NCBI RefSeq assembly: GCF_009765165.1
Contig: NZ_VLNU01000001.1
Location: 1,240,001 to 1,304,000 of the forward strand
Origin: Lysobacter panacisoli
GTDB taxonomy: Bacteria; Pseudomonadota; Gammaproteobacteria; Xanthomonadales; Xanthomonadaceae
Length of the DNA: 64,000 nt
Direction of reading: 5' to 3'
Shown: positions 19,072 through 28,755 of the stretch, piece by piece
How the letters are laid out: each line of letters opens with the position of its first letter
Position numbering within the stretch: the stretch's first letter is position 1
The notes under the pieces: model-generated
Seen by the model: only the letters and a program-made list of their open reading frames with translations
What the model was told of the DNA's origin: nothing
Databases searched by the model: none
Translations under genes and position numbers: made by a program

Positions 19072-19941
19072 TCACGCATCGCGGCGCGCTCCCTTGCGTT
19101 CGTGCGCGAACAGCGACGGGATCGCGTTGATCGCGAGCAGGCACACGAACGACGCGGCCAGCAGCAAGGCCGCGATGGCGATGGCGCCGGCGTAGTCGTA
19201 TTCCTCCAGGCGGATGGTGATCAGCAGTGGCGCGATCTCGGTCTTGTAGGGCAGGTTGCCGGCGATGAAGATCACCGAGCCGTACTCGCCGAGCGCGCGC
19301 GCGAATGCGAGCGAAAAGCCCGTGAGCAGCGCGGGCAGCAGTTCGGGCAATACCACGCGACGCAGCGTGGTCAGGCGCGAGGCGCCGAGCGAGGCAGCCG
19401 CTTCCTCCTGCTCGTGGCCGAGCGCTTCCAGCACCGGTTGCACCGTGCGCACCGCGAACGGCAGGCCGATGAAGATCAGCGCGATGACGATGCCGATGGG
19501 CGTGTAGGCGATCTTGATGCCCATCGGTTCCAGCCAGCGACCGACCCAACCATTGGCCGAGTAAATCGCGGTCAGCGCGATGCCGGCCACCGCGGTCGGC
19601 AATGCGAAAGGCAGATCGACGAGCGCGTCGAGCAGGCGTCGTCCCGGGAAGCGATAGCGCACGATCACCCACGCCACCAGCGCGCCGGCCAGCGATGCCA
19701 CCAGTGCCGCGACCAGCGATGCGCTGAAGCTGAGCTTCAGCGACGCCTGCACGCGCGGGTCCTGGATCGCGCGCAGCCAGCCGTCCATGCCCAGTCCCGC
19801 CGCGCGGATCGCCAGCGCCGCCAGCGGCAACAGCACGACCACGCTCAGCCATGCCAGGCCGAGGCCGAGGCTCAGGCCGAAGCCCGGCAGCGGCCGGCGG
19901 CCCCGGCGCGCGAGTGGGAGCGGGAGGGAGAGGGTCGACAT
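19072..19941 (-). CDS. cysT: Sulfate ABC transporter permease CysT (CysU)
   Basis: A 289-residue inner-membrane permease with six helices, the partner of CysW. The EAA loop is EEAAASLGASRLTTLRRVVLP, and FARALGEYGSVIFIAGN is the CysT-type conserved block. The N-terminus before the first helix is basic (LARRGRRPLPG). It is separated from sbp by 168 bp that hold a REP-like inverted repeat, which may let sbp mRNA accumulate above that of the permease genes. Confidence 0.95.
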   Translation of the reverse strand: MSTLSLPLPLARRGRRPLPGFGLSLGLGLAWLSVVVLLPLAALAIRAAGLGMDGWLRAIQDPRVQASLKLSFSASLVAALVASLAGALVAWVIVRYRFPGRRLLDALVDLPFALPTAVAGIALTAIYSANGWVGRWLEPMGIKIAYTPIGIVIALIFIGLPFAVRTVQPVLEALGHEQEEAAASLGASRLTTLRRVVLPELLPALLTGFSLAFARALGEYGSVIFIAGNLPYKTEIAPLLITIRLEEYDYAGAIAIAALLLAASFVCLLAINAIPSLFAHERKGARRDA

Positions 19942-19981
19942 TTCAGTGCGCGTGGACGATGAGGTTGTGTGGCCAGGCCGC

Positions 19982-20084
19982 TGTCATTCCCGCGAAGGCG
20001 GGAATCCAGGCTTCCGGCGCATCACACCGTCCGGAAGCCGGAGTGTCGCCGGGCCGTTGGATCCCCGCCTTCGCGGGGATGACA
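19982..20084. repeat. REP-like composite inverted repeat between sbp and cysT
   Basis: A 103-bp element. The outer arms TGTCATTCCCGCGAAGG (from 19982) and the complementary TGGATCCCCGCCTTCGCGGGGATGACA type arm (20058-20084) pair with each other. Each arm is itself a hairpin (TTCCCGC-GAAG-GCGGGAA and TCCCCGC-CTTC-GCGGGGA). An inner pair CTTCCGG/CCGGAAG lies at 20011-20037. The layout is that of bacterial REP/BIME elements and could form an mRNA 3' stabiliser. Confidence 0.8.
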
Positions 20085-20109
20085 GCATTGCGACGAACGT
20101 GCACCGCCA

Positions 20110-21120
20110 TCACCGCGGTCGGTAGATCTTGTCGAAGAAGCCGCCGTCGGCGAAGTGCTCCGCCTGCGCCTTCTTCCAGCCGCCGAATGCGGTGTCGATC
20201 GTCACCTGCTTCACCTGCGGAAAGCGGGCGAGTTCCGCGGCCGGCACCTTGTCGGGCTCGGACGGGCGATAGCCGTGCTTCGCGGCCAGGCGCTGTCCTT
20301 CCGGCGAGTACAGGAACTGCAGGTAGGCCTCGGCCTGCTTGCGCGTTCCGTGGCGGTCGATGTTCTTGTCGACCCATGCCACCGGCGGCTCGGCCTTGAT
20401 GCTCAGGCTCGGCACGACGATCTCGTACTTCGCGCGCGTGTCGGCGTCGGACAAGGTGAGCAGCGCTTCGTTCTCCCACGCCAGAAGCACGTCGCCGATG
20501 CCGCGTTCGACGAAGGTCGTGGTCGCGCCACGCGCGCCGGTGTCGAGCACGGGCACGTTCTTGAACAGGCGCGTGAGGAAATCGACCACCTTGTCGCCGT
20601 CGCGGTATTCCTGCGAGGCCCAGGCCCATGCGGCGAGGTAGTTCCAGCGCGCGCCGCCGGAGGTCTTCGGGTTCGGCGTGATCACCGCCACGCCCGGCTT
20701 CACCAGGTCGCCCCAGTCGCGGATCTGCTTCGGGTTGCCCTTGCGCACCAGGAACACGATGGTCGAGGTGTAAGGCGAGCTGTTGTGCGGCAGGCGCTTC
20801 TGCCAGTCCGTCGGCAACAGCTTGCCGTTGGTGGCGATGGCGTCGATGTCGGCGGCCAGCGCGAGCGTGACCACGTCGGCCTCGAGGCCGTCGATCACCG
20901 CGCGCGCCTGCTTGCCCGAACCGCCGTGCGAGGCGCGGATGTTGAGCGTCTCGCCGCTCTGCTGCTTCCACTGCGCGGCGAAACGCTGGTTGACGTCGGC
21001 GTAGAACTCGCGCGTGGGATCGTACGAAACGTTGAGCAGCTCCACGTCCTTGGCCGATGCCGCGCCCGCGGCGAGCGCGAGCGTGAGGCCGAGCAGCACG
21101 TTGCGAAGATGGGTTTTCAT
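20110..21120 (-). CDS. sbp: Periplasmic sulfate-binding protein
   Basis: A 336-residue exported protein with a signal peptide ending AAGAASA. It binds sulfate in the periplasm and delivers it to CysTWA. Family signatures include [13 protein letters not shown] at the mature start, [22 protein letters not shown] (the ligand loop), and [10 protein letters not shown]. The ending [16 protein letters not shown] is typical of Sbp/CysP. It follows the porin gene by 30 bp, so porin and sbp should share a transcript. Confidence 0.95.
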   Translation of the reverse strand: MKTHLRNVLLGLTLALAAGAASAKDVELLNVSYDPTREFYADVNQRFAAQWKQQSGETLNIRASHGGSGKQARAVIDGLEADVVTLALAADIDAIATNGKLLPTDWQKRLPHNSSPYTSTIVFLVRKGNPKQIRDWGDLVKPGVAVITPNPKTSGGARWNYLAAWAWASQEYRDGDKVVDFLTRLFKNVPVLDTGARGATTTFVERGIGDVLLAWENEALLTLSDADTRAKYEIVVPSLSIKAEPPVAWVDKNIDRHGTRKQAEAYLQFLYSPEGQRLAAKHGYRPSEPDKVPAAELARFPQVKQVTIDTAFGGWKKAQAEHFADGGFFDKIYRPR

Positions 21121-21150
21121 GGCGCTTCCCTGGGGTCGGAATCGGAAGGG

Positions 21151-22605
21151 TCAGAACGAGAACTGGGCGCGCGTGAAGAACGCCTTCTCGTCTTCGCGGT
21201 CCGCGCCGGCCGGCGCGCCACCGTCGAATTCGGTCTGCGTGAAATTGGCGACGAGCTTGAAATTGGCGTTGAGGTACCAGTTCACGCCCAGGCCCCAGGA
21301 TGTCGCGTTGCGCGCGACCGCGTTCGGGTCGGCGAACACGGGGAAGGCGTCGTCGTCGATGTCCAGCTCTCCGTACCTCGCAACCAGTTCCCACGCCCCC
21401 CAGCCTGCACTGCCGACCGTAAAAGGATGGTTAGGCCGCGCCACGCCGCGGTATCCGGCGTCTTCGCCGGTGAGCACGTAGCCGGCCACGAGCTGCCAGG
21501 CGCGATGATCGAGCGATTCGCGCGCGCCGCTGGCAGGCAGCAGTACTTCCTGGCGCGAGCTGATGTATTCGCCGATCACACCGAACGCGTTGCGGTACCA
21601 GTAGGCCTGCGGCGACCAGCGTGTGTGTTCGCCGTCGGCAAGCACTGCGCTGCGGTAGTTGAAGAACTGCACCTGTCCCGGCGTGCGGTAGCGCGGCAGG
21701 AAGTTGTTGCCGGTGCCTTCCTTGTCGCCGCTGCTGCCGGCGATGCCGAAGCCCAGGCCGGAGAATGCGTTGGAGTCGTTCTTCCACGGCTCGACGAACA
21801 CGCGTCCGGCGAATTCGAAATTGTTGTCGGGATTGGTCGTCACCGCATCGCGGCCATCGACCGTGCCGTTGTAGACGCCGAGTGCATAGTTGACCGTCGA
21901 GCCGGCGAATTCGCCCTGCAGTTGCAGGCCGATGTCGCGGCCGGGCGCGAGTTCGCCGGGCAGGCCCAGCTCGATCAGTTCGGTCGCGCCACTGGCCTGC
22001 AGGCGCTCCAGTCCGACCGGGCTCTTGGTCTTGCCGATGCGCAGCGTCGCGCGCGGATCGAACTTCACGTCGATCCATGCATCGAGCAGCGTCACGCTGT
22101 CGCCGGCGAGTTCCGGCGTGAGGCGGAACGCGAGCAGCGGGCCCCAGTTGCCTTCGAGGTTGAGCTGGGCGCGACGCCACAGGAAAGTGTCGTTCTGCGG
22201 TACCGCGTCGTCGTCGATGTAGAAGCGACCATCGGCCTGCACCAGACCACGCAGGCGCAGCTCCACGTCGCCCGGCGGCGGCGATTTCACCGCCAGGCCC
22301 TTGCTCGCGCTCAGGCTCACGGTCGGCGTGCTGGCGGCCTTGGCCTCGGCTTCCTCGGCCTGCAGTTCGAGTCGGCGTTCGATCACGCGCAGGCGCTGGT
22401 CGAGATCGGCCAGTCCGTTGGCGTCGGCGGGCGCCGGGGTCGCCGAGGCGGTGCCAAGGCGCTGTTCGATCGCCTGCAGGCGGCGCGCGAGCTCCTCCAC
22501 CGTCGGCGGTGCGGACTGCGCCTGCACCGGGCCCGCCAGCGCGCAGGCGAGCGCGCTTCCGGCCAGCAGGGGGACGGACGATCTTCGCGTTCGGTCATTG
22601 CGCAT
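21151..22605 (-). CDS. OprP/OprO-type outer-membrane porin linked to sulfate uptake
   Basis: A 484-residue exported beta-barrel protein of the phosphate-selective porin O/P family. It has a signal peptide ending GPVQAQ, then a coiled-coil-like stretch (VEELARRLQAIEQRL and LDQRLRVIERRLELQAEEAEAKA) that would trimerise at the periplasmic side. A 16-strand-type barrel begins near DVELRLRGLVQADG, and the terminal RAQFSF ends in Phe as usual for BAM substrates. It is the first gene of the cluster leading into sbp-cysTWA, so it probably admits sulfate or a related anion. Selectivity is inferred only from position. Confidence 0.88.
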   Translation of the reverse strand: MRNDRTRRSSVPLLAGSALACALAGPVQAQSAPPTVEELARRLQAIEQRLGTASATPAPADANGLADLDQRLRVIERRLELQAEEAEAKAASTPTVSLSASKGLAVKSPPPGDVELRLRGLVQADGRFYIDDDAVPQNDTFLWRRAQLNLEGNWGPLLAFRLTPELAGDSVTLLDAWIDVKFDPRATLRIGKTKSPVGLERLQASGATELIELGLPGELAPGRDIGLQLQGEFAGSTVNYALGVYNGTVDGRDAVTTNPDNNFEFAGRVFVEPWKNDSNAFSGLGFGIAGSSGDKEGTGNNFLPRYRTPGQVQFFNYRSAVLADGEHTRWSPQAYWYRNAFGVIGEYISSRQEVLLPASGARESLDHRAWQLVAGYVLTGEDAGYRGVARPNHPFTVGSAGWGAWELVARYGELDIDDDAFPVFADPNAVARNATSWGLGVNWYLNANFKLVANFTQTEFDGGAPAGADREDEKAFFTRAQFSF

Positions 22606-22804
22606 GGGTGGGGCTCCGTTGGGGGGAGGATCAGCCTCCGGGAATCCGGCGGCACGCGGCGAATGTCGCCGCCGCCCGCCGTGAACGGAAAGGCGGGCGC
22701 GTCATGCGCTCATGCCGAAGCGGCATGAGCGCGGGGCGAAGCGAAAGATTTCGTGAAGCCAGGGGCGAAGATGGCAGCGCCCGCGGACCCGCGCCTTGCC
22801 GTGG

Positions 22805-22838
22805 GTCAAGAAAAGACCGGCGCCTTGCGGCGCCGGTC
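22805..22838 (-). terminator. Intrinsic terminator of the metalloprotease operon
   Basis: On the minus strand GACCGGCGCC, loop GCAA, and GGCGCCGGTC form a perfect 10-bp stem followed by TTTTCTT. It lies 25 bp after the protease stop codon. This is one of the clearest Rho-independent terminators in the window. Confidence 0.85.
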
Positions 22839-22862
22839 CGAGTGGAACGCACAACGATGCGG

Positions 22863-24527
22863 TTACGGCTTCAGGTTGGTCGCCGTGCACACCAGGATCG
22901 CCGCGCCCTGCAACGGATGGATCAGCTTCGCGTTGCGCAGGCGGTGCTGCAGATCGACCATGCACTGCACGTACTTGCCCGGGTTCTTGGCCGAGACCTT
23001 GCACAGGTTGTTCCAGGCCTGCACGTTGGCGCCGACGATGAAGCCACCCGGTTCGAGCAGATCGACCGTGGTGTTGCACTTGCCGATCTTCGCCGCGCCG
23101 TTGTTCACCTTCCAGCCCATGTCGCGGTACAGCGCCGGCGTCAGGTCGACGTTGTACTGCGCCTGCACCGTCGGCGTGTCGAACGGCTCCATCAGCGCGT
23201 TCGGCGCGAGTGCGGTGTCGTAGTGCGAGAAGGTGGAGCCCGGTGCGACGACGCTGGGCGCATACAGACGCACGCGACCGGTGTCGTCGGCACCCTGCAA
23301 CAGCACCGGATCGACCTCGAACGTCACGTTCACCGGCAGGTTTGCCTTGAACGTGTTGCCGTCGGCCAGGGTGATGCGGATCGCCGGGATGGTGATGTTC
23401 GGATCGCTGCCGCCCAGATCCGGCGGTGGCGAACCGGCCACGTTGTCGGCCACGACCATGCCGATGCCACCGGCGGCCTGCACGTTCGCGGCCTTGATCA
23501 CGAAGCCGCAGGTGCCGCGATCGACCAGCACGAACTTGCCGGCCACGGCCGCCGCATTCGTCAGCGCCGAGCACGCGTCGGTAGTGCTCGGACCGGCCGC
23601 ATCGGCGGCATCGGCTCCCAGCACGACCTGCCCGGTGAAGTTGGCCGGCGATACCGGCGGGCCGAAGCTCGCGGTGCCGTACAGGTAACGCCCGGCGATG
23701 CCGGCGGGCGCGGTCACGGTGAGGTACTGGCGGTTGTCGAGCACCAGCGCCGCTTCGTTCTTCACCCGATTGCCCGACCACACCAGTCGTCCGGCAGTCC
23801 GCATGGCGAGTGCGCGCTGTGCCGGCGTGCTGGCTGCGTTGTTGAAGCCGATGTTGGTGACGTTGTCGAACGCGTTCTGCGTGTATGCATCCGAACGCGG
23901 ACCGGTGCCGTCGAAATCGAGGAACTGGCCGGTGGACTTGTCGAGGAAGCCCTGGAAGCCAAGGCCGTGCCCGATTTCGTGCATCACCACGTTGAGGAAG
24001 TTGATCCCGCCCGTCGGTGTCTTGCCGTCGAGACCGTAGTACCACGTGGTCCCCGCGAGGCAGTCGGGCTTGCCGAGATCGCCGTTGAAGCGCGAGATGA
24101 TGTCGGCCGGATCGGCCGGATCGGGATCGAGGTCGACGCCGGCCAGCGAATCGGCAAGCGCGGCGTTGTACCAGATGCCCGCGATCGGCGCGTTCGGGAA
24201 GTCGCGATCGACCCAGTTCGCGCCGGCCGAGCCGAGCGTGGCGCCGGTGGCCGTGCAGTTGAGGCGCTGGAACGTGGCGCCGACCTTGATCGGCACGTCG
24301 CTCTTGAGCACCGAACCCCACAGGTCCATCGCGAAGCGGTAGACGATCTGACGCTGTTGGCCGACCGTCGTGCCGGGGTTGAGCCCGACCGGCGTGGCCG
24401 GCGTCGGATCGTCGAGACCGAGTCCGGTACCGGCATCGCCGTTGAGGAGCACGAGCTGCGCCGCGTTGGCGCTGAAGGTGAGTGCACCGGCCACGGCCAG
24501 CGCGCAAGCGAGAAGGTGCTTTCTCAT
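22863..24527 (-). CDS. Secreted zinc metalloprotease with PA domain
   Basis: A 554-residue exported protein. The signal peptide ends TFSANA. A metalloprotease domain carries HEIGHGLGF at residues 183-191, the HExxHGxGF form expected of zincin enzymes. It is followed at about residues 335-400 by a protease-associated domain (KFVLVDRGTCGFVIKAANVQAAGG). Several Cys pairs and the tail around NLCKVSAKNPGKYVQC suggest a disulfide-stabilised extracellular form. It would degrade proteins outside the cell, fitting the lytic lifestyle of lysobacters, but that is inference. It overlaps the small secreted protein upstream by four bases. A strong terminator follows. Confidence 0.87.
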   Translation of the reverse strand: MRKHLLACALAVAGALTFSANAAQLVLLNGDAGTGLGLDDPTPATPVGLNPGTTVGQQRQIVYRFAMDLWGSVLKSDVPIKVGATFQRLNCTATGATLGSAGANWVDRDFPNAPIAGIWYNAALADSLAGVDLDPDPADPADIISRFNGDLGKPDCLAGTTWYYGLDGKTPTGGINFLNVVMHEIGHGLGFQGFLDKSTGQFLDFDGTGPRSDAYTQNAFDNVTNIGFNNAASTPAQRALAMRTAGRLVWSGNRVKNEAALVLDNRQYLTVTAPAGIAGRYLYGTASFGPPVSPANFTGQVVLGADAADAAGPSTTDACSALTNAAAVAGKFVLVDRGTCGFVIKAANVQAAGGIGMVVADNVAGSPPPDLGGSDPNITIPAIRITLADGNTFKANLPVNVTFEVDPVLLQGADDTGRVRLYAPSVVAPGSTFSHYDTALAPNALMEPFDTPTVQAQYNVDLTPALYRDMGWKVNNGAAKIGKCNTTVDLLEPGGFIVGANVQAWNNLCKVSAKNPGKYVQCMVDLQHRLRNAKLIHPLQGAAILVCTATNLKP

Positions 24528-24970
24528 TTCAGCAGCTCCTCGTTGTTGGCGGTGTCGTGGCTGGTGTCGTCGGCATGCGCTTCGCCGACGTGTTCGACGA
24601 CGATCTGTCCCGAGGCATCGCGATGCGCGACGACCGAAGTCATCTGCGACTCGGGCACCTTCACCGACACGCCGCCGTGCGCATTACGACGCGCGGTCGC
24701 ACGCGCCGCGGCCGCATCGGTCGGCGCACTGAACGTCTTCGCCATCGCTGGCGCGACCCTGGCGTGCTGCCCCTGGGTGAGCGCCTGGTCGAGCTGCGCG
24801 CTCTCGCTCGCCGTGAGCGGGCGCAACTGCCCTGTCTCGGCGTCGATGCCGACCTTGACGCCGGCGTAAGTCACTTGATGCGTAGCGGACTGTGCATCGG
24901 CGGCGTGGGCGTTGAAGCAGAGCCCAAGCGCGATGCCTGACAACCAAAGCGCGGATCCGATCCTTTTCAT
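24524..24970 (-). CDS. Small secreted protein coupled to the metalloprotease
   Basis: A 148-residue exported protein with a signal peptide ending CFNAHA. I do not recognise the family. A short motif GVKVGIDAETGQLRPLTASE follows residue 38, then an alanine/threonine-rich middle (PTDAAAARATARRNAHG) and an acidic, His-rich C-terminus (VVEHVGEAHADDTSHD). Its stop overlaps the protease start by four bases, so the two are translated as a unit. A role as inhibitor, chaperone or propeptide-like partner of the protease is a guess. No cysteine is present in the mature protein. Confidence 0.72.
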   Translation of the reverse strand: MKRIGSALWLSGIALGLCFNAHAADAQSATHQVTYAGVKVGIDAETGQLRPLTASESAQLDQALTQGQHARVAPAMAKTFSAPTDAAAARATARRNAHGGVSVKVPESQMTSVVAHRDASGQIVVEHVGEAHADDTSHDTANNEELLK

Positions 24971-25144
24971 GGGTCAAGTCCCGATCTGAAGGTGATGGAA
25001 CACCCCCGCGATTGACCATCGCGATGATTCGACCGTGGGGATGCAATCTGGGCTTCCCCCTTCAGCCCGCGTCGAGTGTGCGCCCGCGTGCGCGCACGCC
25101 ACAAGCCCGCGCTGCAACATCGCGCGGCGCTACGTATTCAGGCG

Positions 25145-25176
25145 AAAAAAGCGGTCACGCGCATGCGGCGCGTGAC
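25145..25176 (-). terminator. Terminator of the small membrane protein gene
   Basis: On the minus strand GTCACGCGC and GCGCGTGAC form a perfect 9-bp stem around a CGCAT loop, followed after two bases by a run of six T. It lies 23 bp past the gene's stop codon. Confidence 0.82.
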
Positions 25177-25198
25177 GACGGCGTTCACATGGCCGGCT

Positions 25199-25447
25199 TC
25201 AGATGATGCCGCCGCCGATGCCGAGCCGCACGATGCCGACGATGATCACGATGCCGTTGAGCACCAGGCCGGTCTTGGCGCGACCACGATTGCCCGCGCT
25301 GGTGAAGAGGATGCCGATCGCGGCGATGATCGCGCCGACCGCAGCGAAGGGAATCAACAGCCAGTTGCCCCAACCCAGCAGCGGAATCAGGGCGATCACC
25401 ATCCAGATCATGGCGACGATGCCCCAGAGCAGGCTGATCAGACCCAT
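25199..25447 (-). CDS. Small three-helix membrane protein
   Basis: An 82-residue hydrophobic protein with three predicted membrane helices (LLWGIVAMIWMVIALIPLLG, LLIPFAAVGAIIAAIGILF, VLNGIVIIVGIVRLGIGG) separated by a short basic loop (NRGRAKTG). The last helix plus the RAKTGLVLNGI turn resembles small DUF4190-like or YqaE-like membrane proteins; I cannot name the family with certainty. It stands alone between two gaps, with its own terminator. Confidence 0.7.
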   Translation of the reverse strand: MGLISLLWGIVAMIWMVIALIPLLGWGNWLLIPFAAVGAIIAAIGILFTSAGNRGRAKTGLVLNGIVIIVGIVRLGIGGGII

Positions 25448-25597
25448 TGCGAGTTCCTCGTGAGTGGCCGGCCAGGTGGACGGCTTCGACTGCCGAGATT
25501 AGTGATCGCGACGGCGCGCGAACAGGGCGCTCCGACGAAACGCCCGAATCCGCCCCCGAATCGGCGATCCGGGTTGCCGGACGGCACCCAGCCCGAC

Positions 25598-26512
25598 TCA
25601 CCCCGCGCAACCGCCCTTCCCTTGCGCTGCCGGTGCCTTCATCCGGTAGAGGTCCATCTTCCCCGCACGCGGCGCCTTGGCCGAGCCGCTGACGAGCAGT
25701 TCGCCGGGCTTGTTCCAGTCCAGCGCCGGACCGAGCGTGGTGCCGTCCTCGATGTTGAACGACAGCGCCAGCGGACCCGCCTCGTCGTAACGCGCGCCGT
25801 CGCAATGGGCGACGAACAAACGCACCGGTTTCGTCGCCGGGTCCTGCGAGCGCGCGAACACCAGCGTGCGCCCATCGCCAAGCCATGCGGCGTCGAATTC
25901 GTCCGCCTTCGTGTTGATACCCGCAAGCGGCTGCGGATCGACGAAGGCCTTGCCGTCCCAGCGCGCCGAGAGCAGATCGTGTCCGCCCTTGCCGCCGTGT
26001 CCATCGCTGGCGAACAACAGGCGCTGGCCGTCGCGGCTCGGCGTCGGCGCCCATTCGTCGCCGCGCGTGTTGACGCCGCGACCGAGGTTCTCGACCGCGC
26101 CGAAGCCGTCGGCCTTCACCGACGCACGGTAGAGGTCGTCGCCGCCCATGCCGCCGGAGCGGTTGGAGAAGAAGTAGAGCCACTTTCCATCCGCGCTGAA
26201 CAGCGGATCGAAATCGTTGGCCGGCGAGTTGATCGACAGCGGCTTCGCGTCCTGCCAGCGGCCATCCTTCAGCCGCGCCTGCCACAGGTCCCAGCCACCG
26301 GCACCGCCTTCACGGTCGGTACTGCCCCAGACGATATGCTGTCCGTCCGGACTGACGCTGCCGCGGATCTCGCTGGCCCTGGTCGATACCACGCCCATGC
26401 CTTCGATGCCGAACTCGGACAGGAAGGCCGACGCAGGCCCGGACAACACGACGACACCGACGACGCCCGCCGCCAGTACTACACTCGGAACCAAGGCCGA
26501 CTTGCGTCGCAT
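25598..26512 (-). CDS. Exported PD40/TolB-like beta-propeller protein
   Basis: A 304-residue protein with an N-terminal hydrophobic signal ([19 protein letters not shown]) and at least four PD40-type repeats: [49 protein letters not shown] and [15 protein letters not shown]. Such propellers bind proteins or glycans in the periplasm; no enzymatic motif is visible. It is divergent from aroE with only 32 bp between the two genes. Only two Cys are present in the mature part. Confidence 0.82.
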   Translation of the reverse strand: MRRKSALVPSVVLAAGVVGVVVLSGPASAFLSEFGIEGMGVVSTRASEIRGSVSPDGQHIVWGSTDREGGAGGWDLWQARLKDGRWQDAKPLSINSPANDFDPLFSADGKWLYFFSNRSGGMGGDDLYRASVKADGFGAVENLGRGVNTRGDEWAPTPSRDGQRLLFASDGHGGKGGHDLLSARWDGKAFVDPQPLAGINTKADEFDAAWLGDGRTLVFARSQDPATKPVRLFVAHCDGARYDEAGPLALSFNIEDGTTLGPALDWNKPGELLVSGSAKAPRAGKMDLYRMKAPAAQGKGGCAG

Positions 26513-26544
26513 CGTGCGTCTCCTGTCTTTGTGATCCCCAGTCT

Positions 26545-27435
26545 ATGCGAGGGCCCACCGTGTCCAACTTCGCTTCCGTCGCAAATCCGGCCGTCGTGAA
26601 ACGCTTCGCCGTCATCGGCCATCCGGTGGCGCACTCGCTGTCGCCGCGCATCCACGCCGCGTTCGGACGGCAGACCGGGATCGCCCTGGAATACACCGCG
26701 ATGGACGCGACGCCGGAGCTGTTCGACGCGATCCTGGCGGAGTTCGCGGCCGAAGGCGGTGTCGGCGCCAACGTCACGCTGCCACACAAGGGCCGCGCCG
26801 CCGCGTCGTGCACGACGCTGAGCGAACGCGCGCGTCGCGCGGGCGCGGTGAACACGCTGGTACGCACCGCGACCGGCTGGGAAGGCGACAACACCGATGG
26901 CGTCGGCCTGGTGCGCGATCTCACCGAACGCCACGGACTGGACCTGCGCGCGCGCCGCACCCTGCTGATCGGCGCCGGCGGCGCGGCGCGCGGCGTCGCG
27001 CCGGCGCTGCTCGATGCCGGCATCGGCGACCTGTTCATCGTCAACCGCACGCCCGAGCGCGCCGACGCGCTGGCCGACGCACTGTCGATGCCGGGCCGCG
27101 TGCATCCGCGCTACCTGCGCGACATCGGTTCGCTCGGCACCTTCGACCTGATCGTCAACGCCACCTCCGCCGCGCGTGCGGACGGCCTGCCCGCATTGCC
27201 GATGGCATTGGCCAACCCACGCACCGCCGCCGTGGACCTGAGCTATGGCGAAGTGGCGATTCCGTTCCTCGCCTGGGCGCGCGCCGCCGGTTCGCGCGAC
27301 TGCATCGACGGACTGGGCATGCTGGTCGAACAGGCGGCCGAGAGTTTCCAGCGCTGGCACGGCGTGCGCCCGGAAACCGACGAGGTCTTCGAGGAACTGC
27401 GCGAACACCGCGCGGAACTCGTCACCGCCGACTGA
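26545..27435 (+). CDS. aroE: Shikimate 5-dehydrogenase
   Basis: A 296-residue AroE reducing 3-dehydroshikimate to shikimate with NADPH, on the route to chorismate, which XanB2 consumes. It has SLSPRIH for shikimate binding, catalytic Lys82 in NVTLPHKG, Asp118 in DNTDGVG, and the cofactor loop GAGGAARGV. The ATG used adds about 20 residues relative to usual AroE. A GTG at 26560 (starting VSNFAS) is an equally good start and would leave a more normal intergenic gap. Confidence 0.95.
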   Translation: MRGPTVSNFASVANPAVVKRFAVIGHPVAHSLSPRIHAAFGRQTGIALEYTAMDATPELFDAILAEFAAEGGVGANVTLPHKGRAAASCTTLSERARRAGAVNTLVRTATGWEGDNTDGVGLVRDLTERHGLDLRARRTLLIGAGGAARGVAPALLDAGIGDLFIVNRTPERADALADALSMPGRVHPRYLRDIGSLGTFDLIVNATSAARADGLPALPMALANPRTAAVDLSYGEVAIPFLAWARAAGSRDCIDGLGMLVEQAAESFQRWHGVRPETDEVFEELREHRAELVTAD

Positions 27436-27449
27436 AACGACGCTTCGTC

Positions 27450-27713
27450 ATGGACTGCCGCGCCCACTGCGGCGCGTGTTGCATCGCGCCTTCGATCACC
27501 TCGCCGATTCCCGGCATGCCGCACGGCAAACCGGCAGGAATGCCGTGCGTGCAACTCGACGACGACTATCGCTGCCGGTTGTTCGGCCGTCCGGAGCGCC
27601 CCGCGTTCTGCGCGTCGCTGCGGCCGTCGATGGAGATGTGCGGCCCCTCGCGCGAGGCCGCACTGGAATCGTTGGACCGGCTGGAACGACTGACGCAGCC
27701 GATCCCGGCGTAG
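27450..27713 (+). CDS. YkgJ-family cysteine-cluster protein
   Basis: An 87-residue cytoplasmic protein of the YkgJ/UPF0153 type, which has a compact set of cysteines thought to bind a metal or an iron-sulfur cluster. Cysteines fall at CRAHCGACC near the start, then [18 protein letters not shown] and EMCG. It starts 14 bp after aroE on the same strand, so it is probably co-transcribed. The substrate is unknown. It ends one base before the convergent MBL-fold gene. Confidence 0.85.
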   Translation: MDCRAHCGACCIAPSITSPIPGMPHGKPAGMPCVQLDDDYRCRLFGRPERPAFCASLRPSMEMCGPSREAALESLDRLERLTQPIPA

Positions 27714-27714
27714 C

Positions 27715-28677
27715 TCAGGACTCCGGCACCCACACGAAGTTATCGCCGTCCTTCTTCACGTGGCCGATTCCAGGGAACGGGAAGTGCACCGCGTACACGC
27801 GCACGTTGCCATCGGCCGCACGCTGCAGCAGCGCACGACGGCTGGCCTGCGCGACCGGCGCTTGCTGGTCCCACTGCACGGTCCACTCCGGACGTTGCAC
27901 CGAGATCACGTGGTGGTGTGCGGTGTCGCCGATGTAGAGCAGGCGTTCGTTGCCCGAAGCGATCTCGTACGCGCTGTGGCCCGGCGTGTGGCCATCGACG
28001 GCGACCGCCTTCACCACGCCCGGGACGATCTCCGCGTTCGGCGCGAACGTCGCGACCTTCGGGGTGATCGCCGCGACCAGCTTCGCGGCGCCGGCATCGA
28101 CCTTCAGCGCGTCCCACTCCGGCTGGGAGACGTGGATGGCGGCGTTCGGGAATGCGAGCGTGCCTTCGCGCGTGAGCAGTCCGCCCGTGTGGTCGGGATG
28201 CGCATGCGATAGGAAGATGTCGGTGACCTGCGCGGGTTCGACGCCAGCGGCGCGCAGCGCATCGGCCAGATGTCCGGCACGCGCGAACGAAGCGTCGCCC
28301 GCGCCGGTGTCGAACAGCAGCACGCGCGCGTCGCTGCGCACCAGCAGCGGCTGGATGCTCAGGTGCATGGCGTCGGTCGGCTGGCCGGCGGCGGTCAGCA
28401 ACGCGTTCACGTCGGCAGCCGGCTGGCCGATGGCGAACGTCTTGCCGTCGTTGGCGACGTCGATCGTGCCGTCCTTCAGCGCGACGGCATCGAGCGTGCC
28501 GATGCGGAAGCGGAACAGGTCGGACGCACTCGCGGGCGCGGGTGCGCTCGTCGTGGTCGTTGGCGGGGCCGTGGTTGCCGACGCGTCGGTGGCGGCGGGC
28601 GGGCGATCGGAACAGGCGGACAGCGTCGCGCCGGCGATCACGGCGGCGACCAGAACGGAAAGGCGGTTGCGGATCAT
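27715..28677 (-). CDS. MBL-fold metallo-hydrolase lipoprotein
   Basis: A 320-residue predicted lipoprotein with lipobox ATLSAC, then a Thr/Pro/Ser/Ala-rich linker (about residues 27-50), then a metallo-beta-lactamase fold. The metal site is HAHPDH, the signature for two zinc ions, followed by DGHTPGHS and GDTAHH. The ending VHFPFPGIGHV is common in quorum-quenching-like and phytase-like MBL hydrolases, so lactonase or another ester hydrolysis activity is possible but unproven. The start was placed to give the lipoprotein signal; an upstream in-frame ATG adds only non-conserved residues. Confidence 0.85.
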   Translation of the reverse strand: MIRNRLSVLVAAVIAGATLSACSDRPPAATDASATTAPPTTTTSAPAPASASDLFRFRIGTLDAVALKDGTIDVANDGKTFAIGQPAADVNALLTAAGQPTDAMHLSIQPLLVRSDARVLLFDTGAGDASFARAGHLADALRAAGVEPAQVTDIFLSHAHPDHTGGLLTREGTLAFPNAAIHVSQPEWDALKVDAGAAKLVAAITPKVATFAPNAEIVPGVVKAVAVDGHTPGHSAYEIASGNERLLYIGDTAHHHVISVQRPEWTVQWDQQAPVAQASRRALLQRAADGNVRVYAVHFPFPGIGHVKKDGDNFVWVPES

Positions 28678-28755
28678 CGTGACGATGCCTTGTATGGAAA
28701 GGATGGGGGTCCGCTCCGCGCGACGCGCGGTCGGCGACGTCATGCTGCGCCCTCC

